Source: a virus. From it: a stretch of DNA of 23,307 bases. Made by a program: the position numbers and the translations under genes. Below the pieces are notes generated by a model, which worked only from the letters and a program-made list of their open reading frames with translations, searched no databases and was not told the DNA's origin. The DNA is taken from IMG/VR virus record IMGVR_UViG_3300029319_004761, positions 1-23,307 of that record; one strand, 5' to 3'. This document shows positions 7,942 through 15,372 of this stretch, piece after piece. The first letter of the stretch is position 1. Each line of letters opens with the position of its first letter.

Positions 7942-8570
7942 AAGGTTATGAAATTTTAGAAAACGGAGTCATACTTCAATCAGACAAGAGGATAACGATG
8001 AAGTATGATGAGGACTACATCTCCTCTTCATATACGGAGGAAAACATGTTGAGGATATCTTATCTTCGACTGGGCTTTCTACTGTCTGTTCTTCATGGTG
8101 AAAATATAAATGGTAAAGACTTATCTATCCTGGATGTAGGTTGTGGATTTGGGCATTTCCTAAAGGTCAGTAAAAACTTTGGATTTGACACTTACGGCTT
8201 AGACATCAACGATCACGACATCTCTGAGTTTGCTAATAAAGGATCTCTGAAATCTGGTTATGATATCGTAACGTTCTTTGATTCTCTAGAGCACTTTGAT
8301 GATATAAACTTTGTTAAAGATTTGGACTGCCAATTTATCTTAATAAGTTTGCCGTGGTGTCACCATCATAGATTAGGCGATGAGTGGTTTAAGAACTGGA
8401 AGCATAGAAAGAGGGGTGAGCATTTGTGGCACTTCTCTGAACAATCTTTAAATAACTTCTTGAATGATCAAGGGTATGATGTCCTACTTTCCTCTAATTT
8501 TGAGGACTCCTTGAGAACTCCTGTTGATAGTAATCCGAACATCCTAACTATGTTCGCCTCCAAGAGATAA
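7935..8570 (+). CDS. SAM-dependent methyltransferase (class I, Methyltransf_23-like)
   Basis: A 211-residue methyltransferase. SAM-binding motif I is ILDVGCGFGHF (65-75), followed by an acidic strand end YGLDIND (about 87-93) that would hold the ribose hydroxyls, and FFDSLEHF, the motif II/post-II signature of this group. The C-terminal region has a His/Trp-rich stretch (PWCHHHRLGDEWF, then EHLWHFSEQSL), common in methyltransferases acting on sugars or sugar nucleotides. Given the neighbours, methylation of a glycan or sugar intermediate is likely, but the substrate is not visible. GGAG 5 nt before the ATG; gap of 2 nt to the next gene. Confidence 0.78.
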   Translation: MLEGYEILENGVILQSDKRITMKYDEDYISSSYTEENMLRISYLRLGFLLSVLHGENINGKDLSILDVGCGFGHFLKVSKNFGFDTYGLDINDHDISEFANKGSLKSGYDIVTFFDSLEHFDDINFVKDLDCQFILISLPWCHHHRLGDEWFKNWKHRKRGEHLWHFSEQSLNNFLNDQGYDVLLSSNFEDSLRTPVDSNPNILTMFASKR

Positions 8571-8572
8571 CA

Positions 8573-9184
8573 ATGACAAAATCCTTAAGAAATATTGTAT
8601 TAGATAATAATAAAAAAAATTACTACTGCACGGATAAGGCTGGTGGTAAAAATGCAGTGGAAGACTACGGTTACGCTCATATATGCCATGAGTATGCTGA
8701 GTTTTACGATTACCTCTTTAGTCCTCTTAGGGATAAGGAGATAAAACTGCTAGAGGTTGGTATAGCTAAGGGAGGTTCTATCCAGATGTGGAGAGACTAC
8801 TTTAGTAAAGGCACCATTTATGGTGTAGACAACATTCCTTACCTTTTAAATATCAATAGAGAGTTTACCGATCCTAACATAGTTACCTTTTGGGAAGATG
8901 CCTACTGTGATTCCTTCATTGATAAGTTAAATAATTTAAATTTGTCATTTGACGTTATTCTTGATGATGGCCCTCACACTTTGGACTCTCAAAAATTCTT
9001 TGTAAATAACTATCATCGGTTGCTCAATGACGGAGGTTACATGATCATTGAAGATATCTCTGGAATAGACAATGCTCGTGAACTTCATAACTTACTAATG
9101 CCCTTCGTTAGGTTCAGCTTCATTATCGACAGAACTCAATTAACTGGACTCGGAGATGAGATCATGTTAGTAGGTGTAAAATGA
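8573..9184 (+). CDS. SAM-dependent methyltransferase (CmcI / Methyltransf_24-like)
   Basis: A 203-residue protein of a different methyltransferase subfamily from its neighbour. Seen: LLEVGIAKGGSIQMW (59-73) as SAM motif I, GTIYGVD (80-86) for the ribose-binding acid, FDVILDDGPHTL (126-137) where the DDG-H segment is the metal/substrate site in CmcI- and macrocin-type O-methyltransferases, and GGYMIIEDI (154-162). Such enzymes methylate hydroxyls, often on sugars. The length suits the family (~200-230 aa). Its last four bases overlap the next start (ATGA). Confidence 0.75.
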   Translation: MTKSLRNIVLDNNKKNYYCTDKAGGKNAVEDYGYAHICHEYAEFYDYLFSPLRDKEIKLLEVGIAKGGSIQMWRDYFSKGTIYGVDNIPYLLNINREFTDPNIVTFWEDAYCDSFIDKLNNLNLSFDVILDDGPHTLDSQKFFVNNYHRLLNDGGYMIIEDISGIDNARELHNLLMPFVRFSFIIDRTQLTGLGDEIMLVGVK

Positions 9185-10242
9185 GAGTATTACTATTAAT
9201 CGGTAAAGATGCTCATAATTATAGATTAATTATGGGTTTGATGATGTCAAATCCTCAAATAGAATTATTCACATCAGAAATTTCTGATACTCATGATTCT
9301 GTGGATCTATCAAATCCAAGATTTAGATTTTGGAATAACTGTAATACTGATTATAAAGGTAAGCACTTTGATCTAGTCTTAGTAGATCCTTCGTACCCTA
9401 AAGATAGGCGAGGCGAGTTCACCTTTGATCGCTTGGGCTTCTTTGACTGCGAAGACGCACCTGAGCATGATGAGTATTGGGCAGAAATCTATAATGGAGT
9501 TGCGTATCATGTGTTTAAAGATGATGCGTTATTCTATGCTAAAATGGATTACCCAGAGAAAGCTAGGGATGATGGCATAAAATACATTGCATTTCCAATA
9601 GAGCCTTACATGGGTTTGTTCCAAGTGGCAAATGCAGAAATTCCTGAGTTCACGCATATGAATGCAGTGCCTTTCTTTCAAGGGTCTCCCTCTTTCTTGG
9701 GCGATGTCGGATCTTTTAAAGGGCCTCAAAAATCAGGAGACATTTACTTTGCTAACGATGTTCCTGAGGGATACATATACAATCAAAGATTTCAATGGCT
9801 TCAATCTCTAGAAAACAATAACATACCCTATGAGGGCGGTATTGTTTTTATGGAGGCCGAATGTATTTCTCTAGAGTACCAGTCTAAGTATTTTGGAAAT
9901 GTTGCTAAATTTTCTAGAAACTACATAGATCGAAATACATTCTTTAACAAGGCTGTTAGGAACAGGATTGGTTTAAATCCCGCTGGTAATAATCGCAATA
10001 GCTGGAGATTATACGATTTAATGGCTATCGGATCGATCATTGTTACTGGGCAATGCGAAATGAAATCCATGTATTCTCCAAAGGAATTTATCACAGTAAA
10101 TGATCATGACGATTTAGGGACCGTCCTCAGAGAATTACAGCCAGATTTTAAAGAGATGGCTAAGGCTAGTAAGGCTAATAGAGAGGTCCTAGCGGGGCTT
10201 ACCCCTGATAAGGTATGGAATGATTTCTGGAGTTCGATTTAG
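9181..10242 (+). CDS. Putative GT-B glycosyltransferase (CgeB/GT1-like C-terminus)
   Basis: A 353-residue protein. The N-terminus MRVLLLIGKDAHNYRLIMGLM is a Rossmann-like opening, and HFDLVLVDPSYPKD (about 61-74) looks like a strand/turn of the first domain. The C-terminal part carries NRIGLNPAGNNRNSWRLYD-type sequence followed by LMAIGSIIVTG and FITVNDHDDL, which resembles the donor domain of CgeB-like and exostosin-like transferases (N-x-R-x-x-E/D then G-x-x-x-V). No DXD typical of GT-A. The donor and the precise family are uncertain. Ends TAG sharing its G with the next GTG start. Confidence 0.5.
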   Translation: MRVLLLIGKDAHNYRLIMGLMMSNPQIELFTSEISDTHDSVDLSNPRFRFWNNCNTDYKGKHFDLVLVDPSYPKDRRGEFTFDRLGFFDCEDAPEHDEYWAEIYNGVAYHVFKDDALFYAKMDYPEKARDDGIKYIAFPIEPYMGLFQVANAEIPEFTHMNAVPFFQGSPSFLGDVGSFKGPQKSGDIYFANDVPEGYIYNQRFQWLQSLENNNIPYEGGIVFMEAECISLEYQSKYFGNVAKFSRNYIDRNTFFNKAVRNRIGLNPAGNNRNSWRLYDLMAIGSIIVTGQCEMKSMYSPKEFITVNDHDDLGTVLRELQPDFKEMAKASKANREVLAGLTPDKVWNDFWSSI

Positions 10243-10832
10243 TGACTACGGTATCGTTAAATAATATTAACACCTATATTATTAATCTTCCGAGAGACGA
10301 GCAAAGACTTGCATCTGCGAAAAACACCTTGATAAAAATAAATCAAGAATATCAGGTCGTGGAGGGTGTAGAACATGAGCAAGGAATCGTAGGCTGTGGT
10401 TTAGCTCACCTCAAGATTTTTGATAATTACAAACCTCAATGCTTAGTGTTAGAGGATGATATTTGCCTCACCGCTAATGTGTTAAGGGAGATTGACATAC
10501 CGGACAAAGCAGATGCTATTTACTTGGGAGTTTCCAATCATGGTTATGTTAGGCGGAGACCTGTAGGTATTAAAGATTCTGTCATGTGCTGTAGGTGGGA
10601 TGAAAATTATAAAAGAGTGTTAAACATGTGCTCCACTCACGCCATCGTATACTTAACTGATCGTTACTGGCAGGCATGTAGAAATGTGGTGTTTGAATGC
10701 TTGCAGAAAGGCATAGCTTTTGATTTAGGTCTTGCCTCAATACACAGGCACTTCAATATTCTTACACCGAATAGTCCGATGTTCTATCAAAAAGGACAGG
10801 CTGAACATACTAACATATCTTTAGAAGTGTAA
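10242..10832 (+). CDS. Glycosyltransferase family 25 (LPS-type)
   Basis: A 196-residue GT-A enzyme. Diagnostic segments: YIINLPRDEQRLA (12-24), the family 25 opening in which N-L-x-R-D/R contacts the donor; GCGLAHLKIFDNY (51-63), the G-C-x-x-S/A-H segment; LVLEDDI (68-74), the metal-binding acidic motif; and DAIYLG (91-96). Family members add galactose or related sugars to LPS. It is shorter than typical LpsA/LgtB (~250-280 aa) but keeps the catalytic half. The start is a GTG overlapping the previous stop (TAGTG), with GGAG upstream. Confidence 0.8.
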   Translation: MTTVSLNNINTYIINLPRDEQRLASAKNTLIKINQEYQVVEGVEHEQGIVGCGLAHLKIFDNYKPQCLVLEDDICLTANVLREIDIPDKADAIYLGVSNHGYVRRRPVGIKDSVMCCRWDENYKRVLNMCSTHAIVYLTDRYWQACRNVVFECLQKGIAFDLGLASIHRHFNILTPNSPMFYQKGQAEHTNISLEV

Positions 10833-10833
10833 T

Positions 10834-11562
10834 ATGATAGGGTTTATACCAGGGTATTATGGTTGGCTAGGCAATCAAATGTTTCAGTATGCCTGTGTTA
10901 AAGCTTTGAGCTTACGTATGGGTGTAGATTGTTCATTTCCTGAAAAAGAACCCAACTTACACTCAATATTTAATTTAAGTTCTAACAGGGTTTTTAACTC
11001 TAGTGGTTATCGACCGCTTTTATATCGAGAACCTGGGTTTACTTTTAGTGATATACCTCACTCTTGCCCTGACATGATTCTTGAAGGTTATTTTCAATCT
11101 GAGAAATATTTTGAAGACTGCAAGGAAACAATCAGGAGAGAGTTCACTTTTAAAAATCAATTAACTTACAAGATTCCACCAGGAACTTGTAGCATTCATG
11201 TCCGTCGCGGTGACTATTTAAAGCTTCAAAGCCATCACCCGTTGTGTGGTATGGACTATTATAATAAAGCTATGAAGGTAATTGAAGCTGATAACTACCT
11301 GATCTTCTCAGATGACCCCGCGTGGTGCTCTAACAACTTTAAGGGAGATCAGTTCACTGTGATATCAGGTAACTCTCCCGAAGAAGATATGAAACTTATG
11401 TCACAATGCGACAACAACATTATAGCGAATAGTTCTTTTAGTTGGTGGGGTGCTTGGTTAAACTCTAACCTGGATAAGAAGGTTGTAGCTCCTAAGAGAT
11501 GGTTCGGTCAGAATACACTGAACTCTTCGGATTTAATACCTTCAGCATGGGTGACATTGTGA
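10834..11562 (+). CDS. GT11 alpha-1,2-fucosyl- or colitosyltransferase
   Basis: A 242-residue inverting transferase using a GDP-linked 6-deoxy-L-sugar. All family marks are present: GNQMFQYA (13-20), LEGYFQSEKYF (83-93), the donor-phosphate motif HVRRGDY (122-128), FSDD (158-161) and NSSFSWWGAWLN (199-210). GT11 members usually make alpha-1,2-fucose links; WbgN of E. coli O55, from a colitose O-antigen, belongs to this family, so colitose is an equally good donor here because the same island encodes a ColD-type dehydratase. Length is a little short of the usual 280-300 residues. It is followed by a 4-nt GTGA overlap if the next gene starts at 11559. Confidence 0.9.
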   Translation: MIGFIPGYYGWLGNQMFQYACVKALSLRMGVDCSFPEKEPNLHSIFNLSSNRVFNSSGYRPLLYREPGFTFSDIPHSCPDMILEGYFQSEKYFEDCKETIRREFTFKNQLTYKIPPGTCSIHVRRGDYLKLQSHHPLCGMDYYNKAMKVIEADNYLIFSDDPAWCSNNFKGDQFTVISGNSPEEDMKLMSQCDNNIIANSSFSWWGAWLNSNLDKKVVAPKRWFGQNTLNSSDLIPSAWVTL

Positions 11563-12002
11563 TACTTGTGTCACACAGAGGTAACTTGAGAGGTAAACAG
11601 GCTCATAATGAAAATAACCCAGACTACATTCATCACGCCCTAACTAAGGGGTATGCTGTTGAGGTGGATGTTTGGTATACTGATGGTTTTTATTTAGGAC
11701 ATGATTACCCTCATTATCAGATATCTGTTAATTTTCTAAAAACACATAATCTCTGGTGCCATGCTAAAAATTTGAAAGCTGTCTCCGAAATGACCAAGCA
11801 TTCCGATATACATTATTTTTGGCATCAACAGGATGATATTACACTCACAAGCAAAGGGTATATCCTCTGCAAACCTAACGTGCATCCTCTTAATGGTAGT
11901 ATTTCTATTCTACCCGAAATTAACAACTTTAATATACAAAATTGTGCAGGTATTTGCAGCGACAACATAGAGAGTTATTATGAAAGATGTAAAACTACAT
12001 AG
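11559..12002 (+). CDS. PLC-like / GDPD-fold phosphodiesterase-like protein
   Basis: About 147 residues beginning MILVSHRGNLRGKQAHNENNP. The order HRG, ENN, VEVDVW and LGHDYP matches the catalytic layout of glycerophosphodiester phosphodiesterases and related PLC-like TIM barrels (H-R-G, E-N, E-x-D metal ligands, H-D). The later parts HAKNLKAV and IHYFWHQQDD and an ICSDNIESYYE ending belong to an uncharacterised family of such proteins found in glycan clusters. It is much shorter than GDPD enzymes (~240 aa), so the barrel must be small or partial. Start choice is uncertain: GTG at 11559 has GGGTGA 4 nt upstream, whereas ATG at 11547 has no ribosome site. It could trim or transfer phospho-linked glycan substituents; this is inference. 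Confidence 0.55.
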   Translation: MILVSHRGNLRGKQAHNENNPDYIHHALTKGYAVEVDVWYTDGFYLGHDYPHYQISVNFLKTHNLWCHAKNLKAVSEMTKHSDIHYFWHQQDDITLTSKGYILCKPNVHPLNGSISILPEINNFNIQNCAGICSDNIESYYERCKTT

Positions 12003-12612
12003 AAGATTATTACAGTTACTCTACACCCATAAAGAGGAGCATGTTGGTAGCTGTTTTACGTGCATCGATATTATCGATGATATTTTTAAAAATAAGGGTG
12101 AAAATGATATATTTATCCTATCGAATGGGCACGCTGCTTATGCTTTATACTGTGTGCTAGAGAAGTATAATAAGAAGGTTAACGCTGATGACCTAGCAGT
12201 GAAGCACGGCGGTCACCCAAATTTAGATGAAGAGAGTGGTATTCACTGCTCAACAGGTAGTTTGGGTTCCGGCATTTTAGTGGCAGTCGGTAGAGCCTTA
12301 GCAAATCCAGATAGAACAGTTCATGTTACCTTAAGTGATGGGGAATGTGCAGAGGGCTGCGTTTGGGAGGCTTTAAGATTCATAGATGATTATGGATTGA
12401 AGAATATAAAAGTTCATGTAAATTGTAACGGCTGGGCGTGTTACGACACCATAGATGTTAACAAGTTAGAGAAGAGGTTAAAATCCTTTTTACCTGATAT
12501 TAACATACACAGAACAAACTTTAACATGCTGTCCTTCTTAAAAGGTTTGGATTCGCATTACATTATTTTAAATGAAGAGCAGTATAATCAAGGACTTAAG
12601 GAGATAGTATGA
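11980..12612 (+). CDS. Transketolase, N-terminal (ThDP-pyrophosphate) subunit
   Basis: A 210-residue protein equal to the first domain of transketolase. Seen: ILSNGHAAYALYCVL (46-60, the GH of the substrate-phosphate/ThDP site), KHGGHPNL (75-82), GIHCSTGSLGSGI (87-99), and the ThDP fold SDGECAEGCVWEA (119-131), with Asp120 and Asn150 (NCNGW) spaced 30 apart as the Mg/ThDP ligands are in E. coli transketolase. The usual GDG is SDG here. It is separated from its partner by a 4-nt ATGA overlap with the gene at 12609, so the two are translated together. Split transketolases occur in some bacterial sugar clusters. Confidence 0.88.
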   Translation: MKDVKLHRRLLQLLYTHKEEHVGSCFTCIDIIDDIFKNKGENDIFILSNGHAAYALYCVLEKYNKKVNADDLAVKHGGHPNLDEESGIHCSTGSLGSGILVAVGRALANPDRTVHVTLSDGECAEGCVWEALRFIDDYGLKNIKVHVNCNGWACYDTIDVNKLEKRLKSFLPDINIHRTNFNMLSFLKGLDSHYIILNEEQYNQGLKEIV

Positions 12613-13094
12613 GTGGGGTAAGAAAAGCGTTTATACCATTGTTGTTTGAGGAGATGGGTAAGAACGAAGATATAGTCGTTGTTACTGGTGATCTGGGCTA
12701 CAAGCAATTTGATCAATTTAGGATAGTCTATCAAGACAGATTTATAAACGTAGGAGCAGCAGAGCAGTTACTGGTAGGGGTTGGCATTGGTTTAGCTCTG
12801 GAGGGTAAGATACCTATATTATATTCAATGACCCCTTTCCTGCTATATCGGCCTTTTGAGTTCATTAGAAATTATGTGGATCATGAAAAAATACCAGTCA
12901 AACTATGCGGAGCAGGCAGGGGTAAAGACTATGATTGGTTGGGTTGGTCTCATTGGGCTACAGATGATAAAGAGCATATGAGTGGCTTTAAGAATATAAA
13001 AAAGTATTGGCCTGAAGGCGCTGAATCAATGAAAGATCAATTTCAAGAGTTTATCTACAATGGTAAGCCATGCTATGTAAGTTTGTCGAGGTGA
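12609..13094 (+). CDS. Transketolase, C-terminal (ThDP-pyrimidine) subunit
   Basis: A 161-residue partner of the gene before it. It holds the pyrimidine-binding domain: VVTGDLGYKQF (24-34), then RFINVGAAEQLLVGVGIGLAL (44-64) where Glu52 is the position of the Glu that activates the ThDP aminopyrimidine, and LYRPFEFIRN (79-88). The third, C-terminal transketolase domain is missing, and the protein ends soon after a GWSHWATDD segment and GKPCYVSLSR. Because cofactor binding needs both chains, a TK-N/TK-C heteromer is expected. With the sugar kinase, phosphatase and nucleotidyltransferase downstream, it would supply a ketose by two-carbon transfer. Confidence 0.86.
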   Translation: MSGVRKAFIPLLFEEMGKNEDIVVVTGDLGYKQFDQFRIVYQDRFINVGAAEQLLVGVGIGLALEGKIPILYSMTPFLLYRPFEFIRNYVDHEKIPVKLCGAGRGKDYDWLGWSHWATDDKEHMSGFKNIKKYWPEGAESMKDQFQEFIYNGKPCYVSLSR

Positions 13095-13096
13095 CT

Positions 13097-13642
13097 ATGG
13101 TAATTAAATTATTGATTTTAGATGTGGATGGTGTGTTAACTGATGGTACAAAAGTTTATGACTCTCACCATAACGTATTGAGTAAAAGATTTAGCTGTAA
13201 AGACTTTACCGCGATTAAAAGATTCATAGCAGCAGGGGTAAAGGTGGTGATGTTGTCTGGGGACATATTCAACAAAGCCATGGCAGACAAGAGAAATATA
13301 GATTTCTACTGCTCTAGGAATAAAGATTTAAGTTTAGATAAAGCCCGGTACGTGGAGGTATTTTCGGAAAAATATGGAATCAAACCTGACGACATGGCTT
13401 TTGTAGGGGATGACTACTTTGATTTGTCCATATTTCAAAAGTTAAATCTTTCTTTCTGCCCTAATGATGCGCCTCAGTTGATAAAAGACTCCGCAACAAC
13501 TGTTTTGAATGCAAAGGGAGGTGGTGGAGTTGTGGTTGAACTATACGATTTATTTGTTAAAGACGGTTGGATAACTGAGGCAACCCCAGAGGATGTTGCC
13601 CTCCTTGATAAAGAAGAGATTACTAGTCAGGAGATGAGCTAG
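13097..13642 (+). CDS. HAD phosphatase, KdsC-like
   Basis: A 181-residue HAD protein. Motif I is LILDVDGVLTDG (6-17) with nucleophile Asp9 and acid/base Asp11; motif II is VMLSGD (51-56); motif III/IV is FVGDDYFDL (102-110); KGGGGVVVELYD (140-151) matches the GG-x-G-xx-x-E tail loop that closes the active site in KdsC (KDO-8-phosphate phosphatase). No KdsA or KdsB is nearby, so the substrate is probably a different sugar phosphate made by the transketolase. Start at ATG 13097 with GAGGTGA just upstream rather than ATG 13070, which would overlap the transketolase. The C-terminus has ~30 extra acidic residues beyond the KdsC core. Confidence 0.82.
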   Translation: MVIKLLILDVDGVLTDGTKVYDSHHNVLSKRFSCKDFTAIKRFIAAGVKVVMLSGDIFNKAMADKRNIDFYCSRNKDLSLDKARYVEVFSEKYGIKPDDMAFVGDDYFDLSIFQKLNLSFCPNDAPQLIKDSATTVLNAKGGGGVVVELYDLFVKDGWITEATPEDVALLDKEEITSQEMS

Positions 13643-13644
13643 TA

Positions 13645-14322
13645 ATGACTGATATCATAACTTTATATGGTCATTTAACTGTAGACAAGATTATTGTTGA
13701 CTTTCAAGAGCAAGTCAGTCTAGGTGGGATTGCAAACGTCTGGCATGGGATAAAGTATCTAAATAAAAACGTCTCAGTCAATTTGGTTCCAACTAATATA
13801 GGGGAAGCAGTCGTCCTAGTTGATAAGGATTCTAACCAAAGAATTGGGAGGGGTTGCTTAAATTTATCATCAAGCAAAGTAAAGCATAAGAAGTCGGACT
13901 GGCACCATATTGCTTACCTTAATCAAGTGACTCATACAAACTTTATTAAGGAGATATCTCAAGGGATAATTTCAGCAGATATAACTAAAGAATACCCTGA
14001 AAAGGCCATACCTTTGCTAAGTCATATAGATTACTTATTCATCTCTGAGGATGATTTATTTATGGATTTGAAAGAATTAGGAAACCTTACTAAGGGTTGG
14101 GTGATAATGCATTCCCCGAAGAGAAGTATATGTACTGACGGCAACCAAGAATTGTCTTATGAAATACCTAAAAATTTAATGCTGAACGGCGTTAATGTTT
14201 TAGGTGCCGGGGATTACTTTGCGTCAGCTTTCATTACTCAAACAATTAAAGGTTTGGAATTGAAAGATGCTATAACCCATGCTCATAAAAACACCACAGA
14301 GATATTAAAAAATCAAACATGA
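13645..14322 (+). CDS. Compact PfkB-family sugar kinase
   Basis: A 225-residue kinase-like protein. The N-terminus GHLTVDKIIVDF and LGGIANVWHGIKYL match the PfkB opening (G-x-x-x-x-D and GG-x-x-N-x-A). The catalytic motif NVLGAGDYFASAFI near residues 190-203 supplies the Asp base and anion-hole glycines. ADITKEYP and FISEDDL match the strand and N/S-x-x-E region before the nucleotide site. At 225 residues it lacks roughly 70-80 residues of typical PfkB enzymes, mainly in the substrate lid. In pathways such as heptose activation a PfkB kinase adds the anomeric phosphate before nucleotidyl transfer, which its position just upstream of a nucleotidyltransferase suits. Confidence 0.7.
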   Translation: MTDIITLYGHLTVDKIIVDFQEQVSLGGIANVWHGIKYLNKNVSVNLVPTNIGEAVVLVDKDSNQRIGRGCLNLSSSKVKHKKSDWHHIAYLNQVTHTNFIKEISQGIISADITKEYPEKAIPLLSHIDYLFISEDDLFMDLKELGNLTKGWVIMHSPKRSICTDGNQELSYEIPKNLMLNGVNVLGAGDYFASAFITQTIKGLELKDAITHAHKNTTEILKNQT

Positions 14323-15059
14323 AACCAATATTATTAGTGCCAATGGCTGGTAAGGGTCAGAGGTTTTTAGATGAGGGGTATCAAGTACCCAAACAGTTTA
14401 TAGATGTTGGCGGTAAATCCATGTTAGAGTGGAGTTTTAGATCTTTTAATTGGGAAGACTGTGAAGTTGTATTTGTGGTTAGGAAAGAACAAGTTGACAA
14501 ATGGCAGGTAGACACTAAGTTACAAAGCATATTTGGAAATGATATAAAAATTGTTGTATCAGATGGTGACACAGAGGGCACCGTATGCTCCTGCCTGCTA
14601 GCAAAAAACTATATTAATAAGGATGTGCCTCTGGGTATAACCACACTTGATGTGTATTTTAGACCTCACTTTGATATGAAATCAATTGAAGCATCAACAC
14701 TAGATGGACTGTTGTTGACCATTGAGACGGATAATCCAGCGTATAGTTACTCTAAGTTAGGTCATGACGGTCTGGTTGAAAAGACAGCAGAGAAGGAAGT
14801 AATCAGTAATCACGGTAATGTTGGCTTCTATTGCTTCTCAAAAGGGTCAGACTTTGTAAAATATGCTGAGAAACTAGTTGCAAAGAATATTAGAAGTAAG
14901 AACGAATTTTATGTAGCTCCTCTTTACAACTTGTTAATAGAAGATGGTTTGAAAATTGGTACACTTTCAATTGATGATCAATTTCACATGGGCACCCCTG
15001 CGGAGTTAGAGTATTTCCTGTCAAATGATTTAGAGAGGATTAGAGATGAGGTTTGGTAA
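14319..15059 (+). CDS. Sugar-1-phosphate nucleotidyltransferase-like protein
   Basis: A 246-residue GT-A-fold nucleotidyltransferase. The N-terminus ILLVPMAGKGQRFLDEGYQV is the G-x-G-x-R-F loop of the NTP_transferase family, followed by PKQFIDVGGKSMLEW with the metal/NTP-contacting Lys. DGDTEGTVCSCLLAK and TTLDVYF correspond to the base-binding and metal-binding regions, and HGNVGFYCFSKGSDF to a later sugar-contacting strand. It likely joins a sugar-1-phosphate to CMP, GMP, UMP or dTMP; the base is not determinable by eye. It starts on the previous stop (ATGA) and overlaps the cupin gene by 14 nt. Confidence 0.78.
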   Translation: MKPILLVPMAGKGQRFLDEGYQVPKQFIDVGGKSMLEWSFRSFNWEDCEVVFVVRKEQVDKWQVDTKLQSIFGNDIKIVVSDGDTEGTVCSCLLAKNYINKDVPLGITTLDVYFRPHFDMKSIEASTLDGLLLTIETDNPAYSYSKLGHDGLVEKTAEKEVISNHGNVGFYCFSKGSDFVKYAEKLVAKNIRSKNEFYVAPLYNLLIEDGLKIGTLSIDDQFHMGTPAELEYFLSNDLERIRDEVW

Positions 15060-15372
15060 TGTCGCAGACTTTACGAGAGGTTGGATTGTAGGTGATTTTG
15101 AGCCAACTCTTTTCAAAACAATAGACAATGATATTGGTATTTTAAGAGTTCGTAAAGGAGATAAATCTGACGGTCATTTTCATTCCAAACATACAGAGCA
15201 CAACATTATAATATCTGGTAAAGTTGAAATAGATGGTCACATTTTGCGTGAAGATGATATCTTTGTTTATGAACCCTTTGATGAGAGTCATGTGTACTTT
15301 TTAGAGGATACTGTGTTGTTAGTTATTAAGAACCCTTCTACAAAAAACGATAAGCACTTTAATATATCATGA
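15046..15372 (+). CDS. Small cupin-domain protein
   Basis: A 108-residue single cupin. Cupin motif 1 can be seen as GHFHSKHTEHNIIISGKVEI (45-64), with His46, His48 and His52 as likely metal ligands and a Gly turn, and a second motif around DDIFVYEPFDESHVYF with a later His. Single cupins in sugar clusters are often isomerases/epimerases of sugar nucleotides or sugar phosphates, but some are regulatory, so activity is not assigned. It overlaps the nucleotidyltransferase gene by 14 nt and the next gene by ATGA, which places it in the same biosynthetic block. Confidence 0.65.
   Translation: MRFGNVADFTRGWIVGDFEPTLFKTIDNDIGILRVRKGDKSDGHFHSKHTEHNIIISGKVEIDGHILREDDIFVYEPFDESHVYFLEDTVLLVIKNPSTKNDKHFNIS

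Noticed and set aside
13097-13642. KDO biosynthesis gene
   Set aside because: The HAD protein resembles KdsC, but there is no KdsA or KdsB in the window and the nucleotidyltransferase is not the KdsB type.
11980-14322. Classical GDP/ADP-heptose pathway
   Set aside because: No GmhA-like isomerase and a transketolase is not part of the known pathway; the likeness is limited to phosphatase-kinase-nucleotidyltransferase logic.
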